Below are positions 22,863 through 35,017 of a stretch of 64,000 nt of DNA, in pieces; position 1 is the stretch's first letter; the number at the start of each line of letters is the position of its first letter. Location: positions 50,436,501 to 50,500,500 of the forward strand of contig JAKSXM010000007.1 of assembly GCA_022575985.1 (NCBI GenBank), given 5' to 3'. Made by a program: the position numbers and the translations under genes. The notes under the pieces were generated by a model. The model made no database searches. It saw nothing but the letters and a program-made list of their open reading frames with translations, and was not told the origin of the DNA. Origin of the DNA: Anagrus nilaparvatae (taxonomy: Eukaryota > Arthropoda > Insecta > Hymenoptera > Mymaridae).

Positions 22863-23381
22863 TTACTTAACCCCCCAATATATCAGCCACCTAGGATTTT
22901 GGCCCAAAATTTTTGCTAGTTTTTTATTGCAGGGTTTTTGACCCTCTGTATTGTAGCTTACAGTAATGGTAGGTGTTAGTTTACTATCAGAGGAGGAGTG
23001 CAATATTAGCTTTTTATTTCGGGGTCTTCGCTCCACTTCTGGTGTAGGACCGTAACGAAGGATTATAGGTGTAACTACATCATTAGTGGTTAAAAACCTA
23101 ACTGGTTTTTTAATGAAGGAAAACCTTCTCAAGCCAATGCCAAATATCTACGTGGGGTAGCTTATAGTAATGGTAGGTGCAAGTGCATTGTACCTTAATG
23201 GGTGACCAAAGTACCAGAGGACCAACATCTTGGAAGGGTAAAATCTTGGGTGGACAAATCCAATGAGACCAAGACTCTGCACATCGTTGGCAATAACATA
23301 CAGGTGGTTATATTCAAAGTATGCGTTGAAAAAAATATTTAAAAAATTTTCTATAATCATAAGAATGCAAAAATCTTGCAT
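22863..23381. other. Unrecognised higher-GC duplicated segment
   Basis: A distinctly less AT-rich island. GTAGCTTACAGTAATGGTAG at about 22951 recurs as GTAGCTTATAGTAATGGTAG at about 23157, i.e. a duplicated start about 206 bp apart. The plus strand of the second unit reads VAYSNGRCKCIVP, stop, then WVTKVPEDQHLGRVKSW and VDKSNETKTLHIVG. The minus strand has frames of 89 and 77 codons with a repeated TPTITVSY / APTITISY. It looks like eroded coding sequence, but I do not recognise a family and cannot decide the strand. Confidence 0.35.
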
Positions 23382-24538
23382 GCAACTTTACATAATAAAA
23401 CTTCATATATAACAGCATTATCAAAATCAATCATGCTCATGATTACCGACAACACAACATTAAAGTTCAAATAAAATAACTCAAGCACTTGTTGCATAAT
23501 AAACAATATTATTTTTAATTTTCCTTATATATGTATATTACAATTTAATTTTAATTACATGTTTATTTCAAAGAACAACAATCATGCAAAAACATTATAT
23601 TTACTCATCGTATCACGTACATTACATGTACTATGAATTTGTAAAGCTTATACCTATATGTATTTTAAATTTTATCTGTATAATTTACAATCATTTAATT
23701 TTACATTTAAATTTAGTTAAATATAAACTTTCACATTACCAAATTTTAAAAGTAATTTTTAAATTCTAACTTTACTTACGTAAATATTTATTTAGTATGA
23801 GTTACTCTTAAATTTCTGTTTTATTTAAAAATTAAATTATAATAAATTAAAATATTTAATAAAATAATTGAATAATTGATAAAAATAAATATCAATTATA
23901 AATCCGAAAAATTGATATATATTATTTACATCAACAGAGTAAATACTTTATCAAAATACTGTCAAATACATTGTCATAATCAATTTAATGTAACCAAAAC
24001 TGAATTTCAATTTCTAAAACTCTTATAATAATGTAAACAAAATGTAAATGTGTATAGTCAATTTTGGTTCCTATATATATCCTAACCAACAATTCGTAAC
24101 ACAAATTGAATAAGCTTTTACGTCCATCAATAGATTTACATAAAACAAACGAACGAATAAATTTCTCTCTCTCTCTCTCTTTATATATATTTGTAATTAG
24201 TGTTTATCATCATGGTATGTTTGTAACAACATGAATAATTATTTTCAACCACACTAACAACAATTGTAATTTGATTGCTTTAAATGACAAAATTTCTATA
24301 TTGCCTTAGGTTAAATAACAAAATTTATTCTATAATGCAAGTATTTAAAATTTAAGCTAAAACTCTTTATTATTATTATTTATATTTATCTTGAGAGTAG
24401 TAGATCTTTTCATTCCTTAAATAATTTAAGGTTTGTAAAAACATTAGAAAATCATGCATAAAAAGAGAGAGAGAGAAAGAAGATTTATATATAAAATTGC
24501 ATTTATTTTATTCTCAAGAGTAACATAAAGTAGTCTGA

Positions 24539-24570
<32 letters not shown>

Positions 24571-26366
24571 TTCAAAAAGCTTCTCTCTATTAATCAAGAA
24601 TTTAATAGACAGATTATCTTTATATATATACAAGTATATAGCAGAGTTAGCTTAATAATCATGTGCAGAATACAGTACTACTACTTCTGCCAAACGTATC
24701 TTAGTTTATGGGAAAACTTTTGATGTGAATATAGAGAGTTTTTGGGAGGCTTAATTTGATGAAGAGAGGGACTCGTGAATAGTAAGTTGCACATTTTCAT
24801 GTTTATATAAACCATAGAATTATAAATTTTCTTAAATATAATACGAAAAGTTTAATTTATATAAATTAAAAAATGCAAATTTTTTTCTATTAAATAATTT
24901 ATTACTTTTTTTAGAATTTACCTCGTTAATTTTTAAAAATTTTCCTTATTCGTAAAGAAATAATAAAGTCCAATTATTGTAAAAAAATATTCATAAATAA
25001 TAGCTATTTATTTCAAAACAAAATAATATTTTTCCTGGTTTACAATACATTACATAAATGATCTAAGGTTTCTGCATAACATATTATTAAACAATGAATA
25101 CTTGTTATGAATATATATATATATATTCATCTTTATAGAAACTTAGATAATAGCTTATATATATATACGTTTTGTAACTAATAGTTACTATATAAGTTAT
25201 CACCCCAAAAGTCTTTTAGATGTAGCTACCACTTGGCTTTATAATGTAAGAGAAACGTCTTTTACCAAAATTCAAGTCAAATTATCCCCACATTAGTGGA
25301 TCAAAAGGCAAACTACTTTGAGTAGCTCTACTTATTTATGTATATTATAACAGTCTTACATTTATACTTGACAAACCCTCTCAATTTATTCTATAGAATA
25401 AATGAGGGGAATTCTATATATGCGGTGAATGAAATGTTGTGCGAAAAGTAAATTAATGTAATAATTCAATTTATATCTGTTTATATATTTGAATGCTCTA
25501 TTTATTAATTAAATGCTTGAAAAATTATTCAAAAAATATTTTTTACCCATGCGTAAAACTTAGCATACTATCTTCTGCACTCGTTTTTTGTCTAGGAAAA
25601 TGTATACGAGATATACAAAAAATATTGCAAGCATCATGAGTGAAAAATTTTAGACCCTAGACTGAACTAGAGCTTCGGGTTTTCCGAACACTCCTGCGAG
25701 TGATCACGCTGGTGCCGAAACTTTTGAAGCCTATCTATAACTCTCAGGTGATCATCTGAAGACCTTTGGTATTATATACTGATTCTAACAATTATTGAAA
25801 TTTTTTTTTTATTTTTTTTTTCTTTCTGAAAGTTTTTCTAGTTGCCTGTTGAGAGACAATAAATTTATCGTCTAAAAATAATATTTATGAAAGAGATATC
25901 CCTAATAACTCTTCTTCTGCCTGCCTAAATTGAAAAAATTAAAATGTATTGTAATTAATATATCGCCATCGTACATTGAAAAAAAATCCAATTACCGTCA
26001 GCGGAATTATTACGTTTGCTGCAAGCGAGTTTCCCGCTAGCTGCTAGCTCAGTTCTGCTAATTGAAAACGGAATTCCGTTTGTGGCCAGCAGAATTTTTT
26101 TGCATGTATAATATTTTTGATATTTTTTCTAATTTTACGTGAAAAAATTATTAAATAAAAAGCGCCTATTTTTGTTTTTCAGGAGAGAGGTTCTACCTTA
26201 ATAAAATGGACAAGTTTTACATCGGGTTTAATCTTTCATTGCTATCTGCCCTTACTCGCTAAGTCGCTTTACGCTTGTAGCCATAAATACAGCTGAATCC
26301 AAAGTCTGCATAATCTTTATTTTGACACTCGGCTGCATCTCGTTCTTCTAACTTCACACCTTAGTA
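23382..26366. other. AT-rich spacer with microsatellites
   Basis: Holds (TC)n at about 24167-24181, (GA)n near 24465, and (AT)n at about 24538-24565 and near 25113. 25650-25760 is a GC-richer patch with small hairpins (TTCGGGTTTTCCGAA) that I cannot assign. No gene seen. Confidence 0.45.
25974..26106. mobile_element. Short CCGCTTG-family MITE copy
   Basis: Starts TACATTGAAAAAAAATCC, holds repeated GCTGCAAGCGAG / CCGCTAGCTGCTAGC / CGGAATTCCGTTTGTGG, and ends GAATTTTTTTGCATGTA. It is about 130 bp, against 314 bp for the copy at 54.8 kb. Confidence 0.5.
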
Positions 26367-26989
26367 TAATAAAAAACTTATAACCGATTTGTGTACACAA
26401 AACCAAAATGCATGGAACATGTTTACTTACATCTGTAATCTTAACAGCATAGACAAACAAAAAACAATACAATTTCCTATTTTTATAATTTGTAATTATC
26501 ACCTTTACTAAATGTTAAGATTCTAAACCCAAACCATTATGATTTCCTAAACGCGTATTATTCTAGGTCCCTAAATCAAAAAAATTTTCTAAGTCCCTAA
26601 ACCCAAATTATTCTAAGTCCCAAAATTGAAATTATTCCAAGTACCATTTGACCCCCCCCCCTTAAATGGGACAAATTTGACCACCCCCCTTAAATGGGAC
26701 AAATTTGACCCCCCCCTTAAATGGGACAAATTTGACCACCCCCCTTAAATGGGACAAATTTGACCACCCCCCTTAAATGGGACATATTTGACCACCCCCC
26801 TTAAATGGGACATATTTGACCCCCCCCTTAAATGGGACATATTTGACCCCCCCATTAAATGGGACAAATTTGACCCCCCCCCTTAAATGGGACAAATTTG
26901 ACCACCCCCCTTAAATGGGACAAATTTGACCCCCCCCTTAATTTTCAAATTCCGAAGTACCCCCTCCCTATAAACATGTTCCATGTTAA
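26367..26989 (+). mobile_element. CATGGAACATG-family repeat with 28-bp C-rich array
   Basis: The left end is AAAAACTTATAACCGATTTG, then GCATGGAACATGTTTACTT (about 26411). The right end is CCCTCCCTATAAACATG followed by TTCCATG (26989). Inside come ~22 bp CTAAGTCCCTAAA units, then about 10 copies of a 28-bp unit CCACCCCCCTTAAATGGGAC + AAATTTGA (about 26640-26945). The termini match the copies at 1.5-2.3 and 3.4-4.1 kb, but the lengths of the tandem parts differ. Confidence 0.8.
26640..26945 (+). repeat. 28-bp C-rich minisatellite
   Basis: About 10 units, each with 6-10 consecutive C, then TTAAATGGGACA, then AATTTGA or TATTTGA. The strong C/G strand bias could allow G-quadruplex or i-motif structures. 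Confidence 0.9.
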
Positions 26990-27573
26990 AAGGTATAAAA
27001 TGATATTTTCACTAAGATTTTTAATAATAATTTCAATTCTATAATGCACCAAGTAATCCGCGTTATTTAGCAAAAATTTGTCTTTAGTTTTGTAAAACTA
27101 ATTGTTTATTACATTTACATGCAAGGGGTTGTTAATTTAAATTTTATCGCTATTTATTTATTGTGAAGGTATAAGAATCGAAACCAGAAAGTTAGTTTAT
27201 GAGAAAATGTCCACAACCATTAAAATCGACTGTTCAATTAAAAAATTTCAACAAAAACTCATTTAATTTAAAAAAATTATGGTATAGTTTTGAACGATTA
27301 TTCGTTAATTAATTTATTGTCATTATAAATTATATTATAATAATTAATTAATGATATCGGCCTTTTAAGAACAACGAAATGTAAGTTTAAAAATTTTCAT
27401 TTTATTATTTTCTTAGTTGGTATACATTTAAATACTCGTAAAGTAAATATCAGCCATTATTTATTTACTGAAAATTATTGAAACATTTTTTTATCCATTT
27501 TACAACAATTTTATTGACCTGAAAATTGTGTAATGATTTTGTAAACACAAACTAATTGAAAAAAGTGATTTAA

Positions 27574-29667
27574 CCCATTAACGCCCAACCGACAATTCCT
27601 GGACACTCGCATATTTTTATATGAAAAAATTGAAATTTTGGGCCAAAAATGATACCTAGTAGGTATTTAGGGCTGCTCTTTCCGAATCTGAAGTCCGTTT
27701 TCACGTACCACCCCTCGGGGGTGCGATATTAACCCCCAAAGTGGGGTATGTTTTAAATGAATTTTTGAACTTTCTTTATAATGTTATTTAGCTAATAAAA
27801 ACAGTTGATTATTATAAAAAATTATTGCCAGAACCTTTAAAAACCTCAAAAAATAAAAGAAAAATATTTTTACCTGTTTTACCCCATTGGGGGGCAAATT
27901 ATGGGGGTGTGGGGGGTGGACTTTTTAGGTACTTGAATAAATTGAAATTTTTACCTAGAAATGGTATCTAGTAGGTATTTAGGGCTGCTCTTTCCGAATC
28001 TGAAGTCCGTTTTCACGTACCACCCCTCGGGGGTGCAATATCAACCCCCAGAGTGGGGTATGTTTTAAATGAATTTTTGAACTTTCTTTATAATGTTATT
28101 TAGCCAATAAAAACAGTTGACTGTTAGAAAAAATTATTGCTATACATTTTAAAAACCTCAGAAAATAAAAGAAAAATATTGTTAACTGTTTTACCCCATG
28201 GGGGGGGGCACATTATGGGGGCGGGGGATGGACTTTTTAGGTACTTGAATAAATTGAAATTTTTACCTAAAAATGTTATCTAGTAGGTATTTTAGGCTGC
28301 TCTTTCCGAATCTGAAGTCTATTTTCACGTACCACCACTCAGGATTACGATATCAACCCCTAATAGGGGTAAATTGTAAATATACTTTTAAAGATTTTTT
28401 AACGATTCAACACTTGGAAAAGTAACCACTTTTCCATGGTTGCTCTTTAAAAAAAATATTTACACGAACTGTAAAAAATTTCAAAAAATCACGTGCATAT
28501 CGAAATGCCTCATTTCAACCCCTTAGAGGGGTGGTAATAGGGCGAACTTTATAAATAAACAAGATTATAATTTTTAGGTTTAAAAATGGTGTCTAGTAGG
28601 TATTTTTGGCTGATTTTTTCAAATCTGAAGTCCATTTTTACATACAACAACCCCTCGAGGGTGCGATATCAACCCCTATAATGGGGTAAATTGTAAATTT
28701 ACGTTTAATGTTTTAAAATTATTAAAATTACGCAAAAAAAATAGCTTTCTAGGTATTGAATAATTATATACGCACGTGATTTTTTGAAATTTTTTACTGA
28801 TTGTTGTCTACTTATTTTTTCTAAAGAAAAACCATTGTTTCAAGTGTTGAATCGTTTAAATATTTTTGCGAGCATATTTATAATTTACCCCAATTTAGGG
28901 GTTGATATCGCGCCCCCGAGGGATTTTATGTGAAAATGGACTTCAGATTCGGAAAAAGCAGCCAAAAGTACCTACTAGTCACCATTTTTAGGCCTAAAAA
29001 TCATAATTTCGTTTATTTATAAAGTTCACCCTATTACCACCCCTCTAAGGGGTTCAAATGGGGTATTTAAGATATGCACGTAATTTTTTGACATTTTTTA
29101 CAGTTCGTGTAATTATTTTTTTTAAAAGAACAACCACTTTTCCAAGTGTTGAATAGTTAAAAAATATTTAACAGTATATTTACAATTTACCCCATTTGAG
29201 GGGTTGATATCGTAATCCCGAGGGGTGGTACATGAAAATAGACTTCAGATTCGGAAAGAGCAGCCTAAAATACCTACTAGATAACATTTTTAGGTAAAAA
29301 TTTCAATTTATTCAAGTACCTAAAAAGTCCATCCCCCACACCCCCATAATTTGCCCCTCAATGGGGTAAAACAGGTAACAATATTTTTCTTTTATTTTTT
29401 GAGGTTTTTAAAGGTTCTAGCAATAATTTTTTATAATAATCAACTGTTTTTATTAGCTAAATAACATCATAAAGAAAGTTCAAAAATTCATTTAAAACAT
29501 ACCCCACTTTGGGGGTTAATATCGCACCCCCGAGGGATGGTACGTGAAAACGGATTCGGAAAGAGCAGCCCTAAATACCTACTAGGTACCATTTTTGGCC
29601 CAAAATTTCAATTTTTTCATATAAAAATATGCGAGTGTCCAGGAATTGTCGGTTGGGCGCTAATGGG
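27574..29667. mobile_element. 2.1-kb piggyBac-type giant fold-back element
   Basis: Exact TTAA duplications (27570-27573 and 29668-29671) flank CCCATTAACGCCCAACC and its complement GGTTGGGCGCTAATGGG. The two halves are inverted copies over nearly the whole length. Each half is built from ~305-315 bp repeats containing AGTAGGTATTTAGGGCTGCT, TTTCACGTACCACCCCTC and GATATCAACCCC (four units forward, three inverted). All frames are interrupted, so it is non-autonomous and needs a transposase from elsewhere. The ends resemble the right end of the element at 28-448. Confidence 0.85.
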
Positions 29668-29697
29668 TTAAATAAATATTTCTCGAGTCAAAAAATT

Positions 29698-29775
29698 GCC
29701 AGAGCCGGTGGGATTTGAACCGACGATTATTTCATATCTAGTGACATCGCTTTAGCTATTTAGAATTTCTGATAT
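29698..29775 (-). repeat. tRNA-like (SINE-like) remnant
   Basis: Minus strand carries an A-box-like TAGCTAAAGCG and a B-box GGTTCAAATCC about 40 bp later, followed by CACCGGCTCTGG. No acceptor stem or anticodon stem folds properly, so it is not a working tRNA. A tRNA-derived SINE head is likely. It directly follows the TTAA fold-back. Sequence just beyond it (about 29768-29845) is an inverted match of about 27383-27458 on the other side. Confidence 0.4.
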
Positions 29776-30011
29776 TTACTTTTCGAGTATTTAAATGTAT
29801 ACCAACTAAGTAAAATAATAAAATGAAAATTTTTCAGGTATAATATGTCTTTTTTGAAATGCATTATATAAAAATAATTATTTTACAATAATTTATTAAT
29901 GTTGTGGTATACCCAAGTCACTTAATTAAAAACTTGTATTTAAAAAGAATGAATTTAAATTTATGTTAAATTATACCTTTATTGCCCGTCTAGTGACTTC
30001 GTTTATTGTGT

Positions 30012-30052
30012 GTCTGTTTCGACATGTTTTGGAACATTTGTTCCATCATCAG
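30012..30052 (-). ncRNA. Hammerhead-like motif, probably Penelope-derived
   Basis: Minus strand reads CTGATGA, a perfect 6-bp stem with loop (TGGAACAAATGTTCCA), then AAAC, then TGTCGAAACAGACA, which can form a 4-bp stem. This follows the hammerhead order (CUGANGA, stem II, GAAA, stem III), but the G of GAAA is A, so self-cleavage is unlikely. Such blocks are known at Penelope-like element ends. No reverse transcriptase is found next to it. Confidence 0.35.
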
Positions 30053-30705
30053 GTTTTCCAAATATTTACAAAATGATGTCAATTTTTTGTCAATAATTAA
30101 TAAATTTAATAAAATTATGTTATTAAAAAATTTTTTTATATGTGTGTACATTATTTTTATAAGATGATATAACTGATATAATCATTCATGGAACATCTCA
30201 TTATCCATATTCACAAAAGATGGCCACAAATAATTCAGTAATACATAGAATACTCTGAAATTGTTAAGAACTGTTAATAATAACATTAGGACAAAATTTT
30301 TCTTAAAGAAAAAATTTTAAATAATATTTAGTGTACAACCGACATTACAACGGTGCGCCCCTCTAAAATCATATTTTTAATTATATTTTATTAATAAATA
30401 TCAGATAATAAACTTAATTTTGCTTTTATATAATAATAAAATTCCTTTAATCTTGCGAGAAAAGATGCCATCTGCAGAATTAATTCAGAATATTATATTA
30501 TAGGTTATATAGAAATAAAAGAATTATGATTGTGAAGTAGTAATAGAAGGCTAGCATGAGTCAAAATTTATATAATTTTTGTGCATAATCTGGAATCACA
30601 TAAAAAAAAATTGGACACGTATTTTTTTATTTTTTAATATAATGAAAATTAACGGAGTTATAGAGGTTTCAAAAACCATATTTTGGTTAGAGATCTAAAG
30701 TCACA

Positions 30706-31752
30706 ATGTATTTGTGCATTTCTATGAGAAGTACTTTTTATGAGCAAATTTTTATGAAGAAAAAAAATTTACGAGGTCGTGACTGCCACCATGATTTTCT
30801 GGTAGTTTGAACCCTATAGACGCCAAAAAGATTTTGTCACTTTTATGTCAGAAACCGTGTTTTTCGTATCTGAGCTACCCCAAATTTTCAAAATAACTTT
30901 TTAGGTAAATAAAATTTTCAAAAAATAGGTAAAAAATCTGATGGCCAGGGAAAAATCACTCCATAAGAAAAAAAAACTTTTCTTTTTCCGATGAAATTTA
31001 GCCAACTTATCGTCAATTTAAAATTTTACACAAATTTGTCTTTAAAAAGATTAAAGTTCTATATTGAAAAATGCCTGTTTCTGAACTTTAAACATGCATT
31101 ACTCGCTTGATTTTCATCGTAAAATAATAATTTTTTTTTTTTAATCGATGCATTTTTCCCTGGCAATTCATTTCTTTATGAAAAAAAATCATTTTCATGT
31201 ACCAAATTTCAATTTTTAGGTCAAAAGCCTTTGAAAACTGTAAGTAGCAAAATTTACTTAACAGTTTTTGACCTAAAAATTGAAGTTTTCTTCAATAAAA
31301 ATGATTTTTTTCTAAAAAAAATGAATTTCCAGGAAAAAATTAATCGATTCAAAAAAAAAAATTATAATTTTACGATCAAAATCAAGCTAGTAATGCATAC
31401 TTTAAGTTCAGAAATAGGCATATTTCAATAGAATTTCAATCATTTTTAACACAATTAATTTCAGCAATAATATGCATTATTCGTTAATAATACATATTAT
31501 AAAATTTTATTTACCTAAAAAGTTATTTTGAAAATTTGGGGTAGCTCAGATACGAAAAACACGGTTTTTGACATAAAAGTGGCAAAATCTTTTTGGCATC
31601 CATCGCGGATTTCGTGTTCACGCTTTTTTTTGCATTTTATAGGGTTCAAACTACCAGAAAATCATGGTGGCAGTCGCGGTCTAGTAAATTTTTTTTTCTT
31701 CATTTTTGGTGCTCATAAAAAGTACTTTCTCATAGAAATGCACATTTGTATA
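30706..31752. mobile_element. 1.05-kb fold-back element (copy 1)
   Basis: Two ~500-bp arms in inverted orientation. The left begins TTTGTGCATTTCTATGAGAA and the right ends in its complement near 31752. The arms share GACTGCCACCATGATTTTC, CGTGTTTTTCGTATCTGAGC, TTTTTCCCTGGCAATTC and CAAGCGAGTAATGCAT-type blocks. The centre is near 31230 (AAAACTGTAAGTAGCAAAAT). Open frames here are arm shadows; no transposase. Confidence 0.85.
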
Positions 31753-31799
31753 CGTTAAGCTAATATTTTTTGATTAAATTTTAAATTATGCACAAAAAA

Positions 31800-32562
31800 A
31801 ATCATACCTTGCAAGCCCCGTATTACGCTTATCAAATTCATTGGATAAAAAATATCTAACAAACACTAATTATAGAGAAAAATTGGGGTGGCTAACTATT
31901 TACATGCGCAGATTATATTTTACATTAATCATCATGTACAAAATTCTTCGCTTACATAGACCTGAATATTTGACTCAAATTTTTGTTAAATACGTCCCTA
32001 AAGAAACAGCTAGAGGTGATCTACTAACTCGTGAATTGGATATGCCTGATCTTGAAAAATGGCATGGAAATTCCTCCTTTCAAGAACAAGGTACAAAAAG
32101 CTGGAATTCACTTCCTTCTAAAATAAGATTCCTTCCTTCCTTAAACTCTTTTAAAGCAGCCTTAACTGTTCACTTAAAGACCTTAAATCATGTATATGAC
32201 GGTTCGGTCTTTAAGTGTGATTAACTTATGAAATTAAATATATAAAAATTGTGATATTGACTGACGTTATTTTAACTTGGTGTTATTATATATTAATATG
32301 TTTATATCTTTTACTTTTTGTTAATTACTGACAATGATTTATTTATTATTATAAATTTTAATTGTTACATGCTATACTGTTACGTACTATTGTACTCACT
32401 ACTGCTACTATTACGCTGTTAATTTGATTTTATCTTATTTCTATTTTTTATTAAATTTACATTTATATTAAATTAGCTATAGTGTTACAATGTTATATCC
32501 ATGTATCAAATTTTGTAGTTGGGCAAATAAACAATCATTTACATTTACATTTACATTACTAA
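31800..32562 (+). pseudogene. 5'-truncated LINE: C-terminal ORF2 end and 3' tail
   Basis: The frame 31800-32224 reads ...LASPVLRLSNSLDKKY, LGWLTIYMRRLYF..., PEYLTQIFVKYVP, LDMPDLEK, FQEQGTKSWNSLPSKIRFL and SFKAALTVHL, then stop. This WL...R..YF / WN.LP / L..FK..L pattern is the end of ORF2 in CR1/jockey-type LINEs, downstream of the RT. The RT itself is lost. The 3' UTR ends in (ATTTAC)n at about 32535-32560. The listed 127-codon frame is part of a longer frame that enters from upstream. It may belong to the same kind of element as the RT piece at 2.3-2.9 kb. Confidence 0.75.
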
Positions 32563-34734
32563 ATTAGTCATATCGATATGATATTTATAAAAATCAAGAA
32601 ATCGTGAAGAATATATCTTAAAACGCACAATTATGTAAAAAAAGATCATTTTTCGCTATTTTTACGCATTTTTACGCATTTTAGATATAACCAAAAATTT
32701 AGTAAAATCTATAAAAATGAATCTGTTTAATTTATTTTTTTGTTCAATTAAAATAGTGTCATTTTATGTATCCTTTATATTTATACACGGGGATTTTAAC
32801 ATTAAATGTTTAATAACCTTATCTTAATTTTAAAACAGTGAATAATTTATGATTCAAAGTCGTAAAACATTAACTATTTCAGATTAACATATATATTATA
32901 AGTAATAATCGTTACCTCTAAACATATTATAATTTATACATATCAATCCAATAAAATGCTCGCTTTGGAAAACTAAATTTAACGAATAATTTGATATAAA
33001 AAAAATAAAAATATTTCTATCAGAGATTTTTTATTTGCTTATTGTAACATAATGTCAAACTAAAAGATACGACATGAAATTTTCGATTCGACACGTTTAT
33101 ATAAACCTTATATGTACACAAACTTTAATATCAGATCTATAATACAATATCGAGTATGGATGTATCCTCCCTTTTAGTACATTTGATGAGTTAAATTTTT
33201 TTTTTTTGATAATTACAAAACAGGGATGATTTTATATGGTGTATAGGGTTAAGAGTTTTAAATGTCAAAATAAAAGATGAAATTTAATGTTTTTTTACTT
33301 TTTAACTTTATTTTTTTTCGCGACTATATCACAAATTTTATGGTATTCTTTTTTTTTTTATTATTCTCATATAATATTAAGCTATACATTGGAGCTTAAT
33401 TCGTATAATAAAATTCGCGATCTCTCTTAAAATTCCTTATCAAACGAACAGACGATTCGTAAAAAAGTATAAAATAAAAAAAACGAATATTGCAATGTGG
33501 AGTTACGCAATACTAATACAAACGTAGAGCAATTTTTCGTTCGTTTTTTTTTATTTTTATCTGCAAAAGTAATTCTATTAAAAATTGCTCTATACTATTT
33601 CATTTAGATAGAGGGAGATATATATTTGGTTATAATATATTTGGATTTTTTTTATTGCTTATCCGACATGTATATTCTAGAATTCATTTTTTTTGAGATC
33701 ATTATATATGTAGCATATATATTTATTAAAAGAAAAATATTGTTTTTTTTTTTCTTTTTTATTGAAAATTTATAGGTATAAAAATGTATGTTTTAGTTGA
33801 ATGATACATATTGCAGAATCAAGTTTCATGTATAATTTTTCCTGTCTGTGCCTTTTGATTTCGAAACAAGAGATGAGCAACATCGTATTTATGCATCATT
33901 AGAAGATAGGAAAAAAAACATTGATTAAGGACATATAGAATATTATGTTTCATAATATTAAACTACCATTTTTTCAACGAAATTTTGATATTTATTATTA
34001 TTGTAGCATTTATTTTCTTATATTTCTTAAAAACATATGTATTAAATTCTCTTGCTAATTCGATAAATAATTATTTGCAAACTAATATTATAAGTAATTG
34101 ATTTTAATCACTTATAATTTGCTATTTATTTTCTATGCATTTCTCAAAAAAAAAATTAAGTCATTATTGGGAGTTAAATTTCAGTATAAATTAAAATCGA
34201 GATTAAAATTGAAGGCATTTCTACTGCGCATGAATTTTCTTGTTTTTATACTATTTTAAATGATATTTTACCAGTGAACATGGATTTTTTTCAAAAAATT
34301 GGCAGGCATGATTCGGTAAAAACCGGTATCTAGTATATTTTTAATCATTTATTGTCTCAAAGATTTTTTCTCACAAGTAAAATGAGTTCCTAAAAGTATA
34401 AATAAGATACCAAGATACTAAATCTGGAATTAATTTTATTATTACATTACTAAAGTACTAGTTTACTTTTATATTAACTCTGAAAATTTGAAAAATTTTT
34501 TAAACCTAAGATTCACGAATAGAGGTCAGTATTATTAAATAATTAGTAAAGAATCGCATTACATCCTCCTCCGTAAGTACATTCTTGTTATGTTGAATTT
34601 TATGAAGTAGTTCCCTGATAGAATTTCATATTTTCCTCTCCGTTAAAGCTGATTAATATAATTATGAATAATTTTCATTTACGATTAAATGTTAATTAGT
34701 TTTTTTATTAATTTCCTAATTAAGGTTCACTAGA
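32563..34734. other. AT-rich spacer, nothing recognised
   Basis: No supported coding region, tandem repeat or element end. Confidence 0.4.
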
Positions 34735-35017
34735 ATAAAATGGTGTAAAGCTAAAAAGAACGCGCGTTATTTTTCATGGCGGTAATTCTTGGGTGATTCA
34801 AAAAGCAAAATATTTTTTTGGAATAAAACTTTTTATAATATAAATTAATTGTCAAATCGTGTTTAGTAAAGCTTTTTTTGATAAGATTAAATAATCTATT
34901 AATAATTTTAAAAAAACTAACATTTAATTAAATAACATTAAAGAAATTTTTAAATAAGCCCGAACTAACTTTTTTGATCTAGATTTACCCCAGTTTTACT
35001 TTTTTGGGGAAAAAACC
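34735..35017. mobile_element. GAACGCGCGTTC-family MITE, truncated copy
   Basis: Shares AAAAAGAACGCGCGTTATTT, TCATGGCGGTAATT, AAATAATCTATTA and CAGTTTTACTTTTTTGGG with the nested copies at 61.5-62.1 kb. Its right end is cut by the fold-back element that starts at about 35018. Confidence 0.65.

Noticed and set aside
25650..25760. Structured ncRNA suggested by GC-rich small hairpins
   Set aside because: Stems are short (4-5 bp) and no known RNA family signature was seen.
27574..29667. CRISPR-like or regulatory array because of regular ~310-bp repeats
   Set aside because: Units are too long, are inverted in the two halves and lie within TTAA-flanked TIRs, so this is a transposon.
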